From NCBI GenBank assembly GCA_964609085.1, contig CAZSRZ010000022.1, positions 1 through 52,488 of the forward strand: DNA of 52,488 nucleotides, in the 5' to 3' direction. Position 1 is the first letter of the stretch; every line of letters starts with the position of its first letter. Origin of the DNA: JANPLG01 sp964609085. GTDB taxonomy: Bacteria; Armatimonadota; SYMT01. Shown one piece after another: positions 51,827-52,488 of this stretch. The notes beneath the pieces are model-generated. The model saw only the letters and a list, made by a program, of their open reading frames with translations. It searched no databases and had not been told where the DNA came from. The translations under genes were made by a program, and so were the position numbers.

Positions 51827-52204
51827 GTGAAGCGTGCCCTGTGGGTGAGCCTGGGCGGCGTGTTGGGTGCCAATGTCCGCTACTGGCTCGGTGAGTGGTT
51901 GCGACCAAGATTCGCGCCCGGGTTCCCGTGGACGACCTTGCTCGTGAACACGAGCGGGTCCTTTCTCCTGGGGCTGCTGAGTGGACTGCTTGCCGCTCGG
52001 CTACCTCAGGCGCACGCCGAGCCGCTGCGCCTGCTCGTGGGGGTCGGCTTTCTTGGCGCCTACACCACATTTTCGGCGTTCTCCGGTGAGATCCTGGGGC
52101 TGATCGAGACCGGAGCCTGGCCGCGAGCGATCCTGTACGCAGCAGCCAGCGTCGTCCTGGGTCTCGGCTTCGCCGCGCTGGGAATGCGCCTCGGCAGGCT
52201 CTGA
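51827..52204 (+). CDS. crcB: Fluoride ion channel CrcB/Fluc
   Basis: A 125-residue protein with four helices. SLGGVLGANVRYWLGEW, LLVNTSGSFLLGLL and GFLGAYTTFSAFSGE are the CrcB signatures; the central phenylalanines and TTFS track are kept. CrcB forms dimeric channels that expel fluoride. GTG start at 51827. It lies 22 bases behind the VWA gene, but there is no fluoride riboswitch, so it is probably expressed as the tail of that operon. Confidence 0.94.
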   Translation: MKRALWVSLGGVLGANVRYWLGEWLRPRFAPGFPWTTLLVNTSGSFLLGLLSGLLAARLPQAHAEPLRLLVGVGFLGAYTTFSAFSGEILGLIETGAWPRAILYAAASVVLGLGFAALGMRLGRL

Positions 52205-52281
52205 CTCGTGTCGGTCCGCCCTCCGCGCTCACCCGCGCGTAGCCGTGGGTCCCTCACTTCGCGTTTTCGGATTTACCCGGC

Positions 52282-52488
52282 TCAAGCCGGTCCGGATGCC
52301 GTCTGGAGTTGGATGAGCAAGCTCTGTATCTTGCGATAACATCGGTCGAAGGAAGGTGACGAGCGAGCAGCGGCCAGGTCGAACGCTGCAGTTAGCGCCG
52401 GTTGGTCGAGTGTCTCCACGTACCGTCGCCCCGCTCCCAACTGGGTCGAGAGCCATTCCTTCGCCCCTCTTATCCGTTCAGGGTCGCC
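52282..52488 (-). CDS. C-terminal end of an unidentified helical protein (runs in from the right edge)
   Basis: The minus-strand frame is open from the window edge to a TGA at 52282-52284 and gives 68 residues of regular helical sequence: RIRGAKEWLSTQLGAGRRYV, then LDQPALTAAFDLAAARSS, then FDRCYRKIQSLLIQLQTA. The leucine and alanine spacing is coding-like. A small hairpin CCGGC-TCAA-GCCGG (52277-52290) spans the stop. No family is recognised from this end alone. Confidence 0.55.
   Translation of the reverse strand, partial: GDPERIRGAKEWLSTQLGAGRRYVETLDQPALTAAFDLAAARSSPSFDRCYRKIQSLLIQLQTASGPA

Noticed and set aside
51801..51830. Nine-codon ORF starting at ATG 51801 and ending on the crcB start
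   Set aside because: It overlaps the VWA stop and the crcB GTG and is probably chance; no evidence of a leader peptide.
1..52488. CRISPR array or prophage
   Set aside because: No regularly spaced repeats, cas genes, integrase or phage structural genes were seen on either strand.

Overview
The window is a high-GC bacterial chromosome segment from a scaffolded, probably metagenomic, assembly. It contains one 100-N gap whose two flanks are the same 55 bases. The gene mix suggests Armatimonadota or a neighbouring deep lineage: an AMIN plus Amidase_3 enzyme with a copper-amine-oxidase-like N-terminus, DUF1501 proteins, DUF2723, CE7 esterase, an exosortase with EpsI, a SARP-type regulator, a CBS-DUF1385 fusion and many secreted beta-propellers. 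This assignment is inference; there is no rRNA gene in the window to settle it.

Left part (1-16 kb): the 5' part of thiC on the minus strand with a TPP riboswitch leader; a membrane-anchored CHAP-domain protein; a Ser/Thr kinase with a C-terminal zinc cluster, interrupted by the gap; a CAU-anticodon tRNA; a secreted N-acetylmuramoyl-L-alanine amidase; a CE7 esterase; two large polytopic GT-C-like membrane proteins; a PQQ-type propeller; an NAD(P)-binding protein translationally coupled to a CPBP protease; and a secreted alpha/beta hydrolase.

Accessory patch (16.0-17.7 kb): a transposase fragment, a small Cys-rich ORF, a short Rhs-like ORF overlapping (ATGA) an unrecognised 205-aa gene, then frameshifted Rhs-core remnants. 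This looks like a decayed Rhs/polymorphic-toxin orphan module, and the 205-aa gene may be its immunity protein.

Secreted-enzyme part (17.8-28.3 kb): two DUF1501 proteins around an SGNH hydrolase, a lactonase-like propeller, a monoheme protein, an NHL-repeat protein, a Crp-family regulator with a clear terminator, and an endonuclease/exonuclease/phosphatase-fold membrane protein.

Exopolysaccharide/exosortase part (28.4-39.9 kb): a GT2 glycosyltransferase, a sigma-70 family factor, a SARP/BTAD regulator with a candidate direct-repeat operator upstream of the sigma gene, a multi-SLBB polysaccharide export protein, a UDP-sugar epimerase, an exosortase, EpsI, a GT-C membrane protein and a GT4 glycosyltransferase. 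Together they look like export, sugar supply, assembly and regulation of a cell-surface polysaccharide or an exosortase-processed envelope layer.

Right part (40.0-52.5 kb): rpmB (L28), a CBS-DUF1385 fusion, a degenerate arginyl-tRNA synthetase paralogue coupled to a large secreted protein, a membrane protein, a TerC-family protein behind a probable yybP-ykoY manganese riboswitch, then a compact FHA / atypical kinase / VWA operon followed by crcB. The two most interesting items are the FHA-kinase-VWA operon beside terC (reminiscent of Ter-associated VWA/kinase modules but with FHA in place of a phosphatase) and the ArgRS-like gene that has lost both catalytic signatures.
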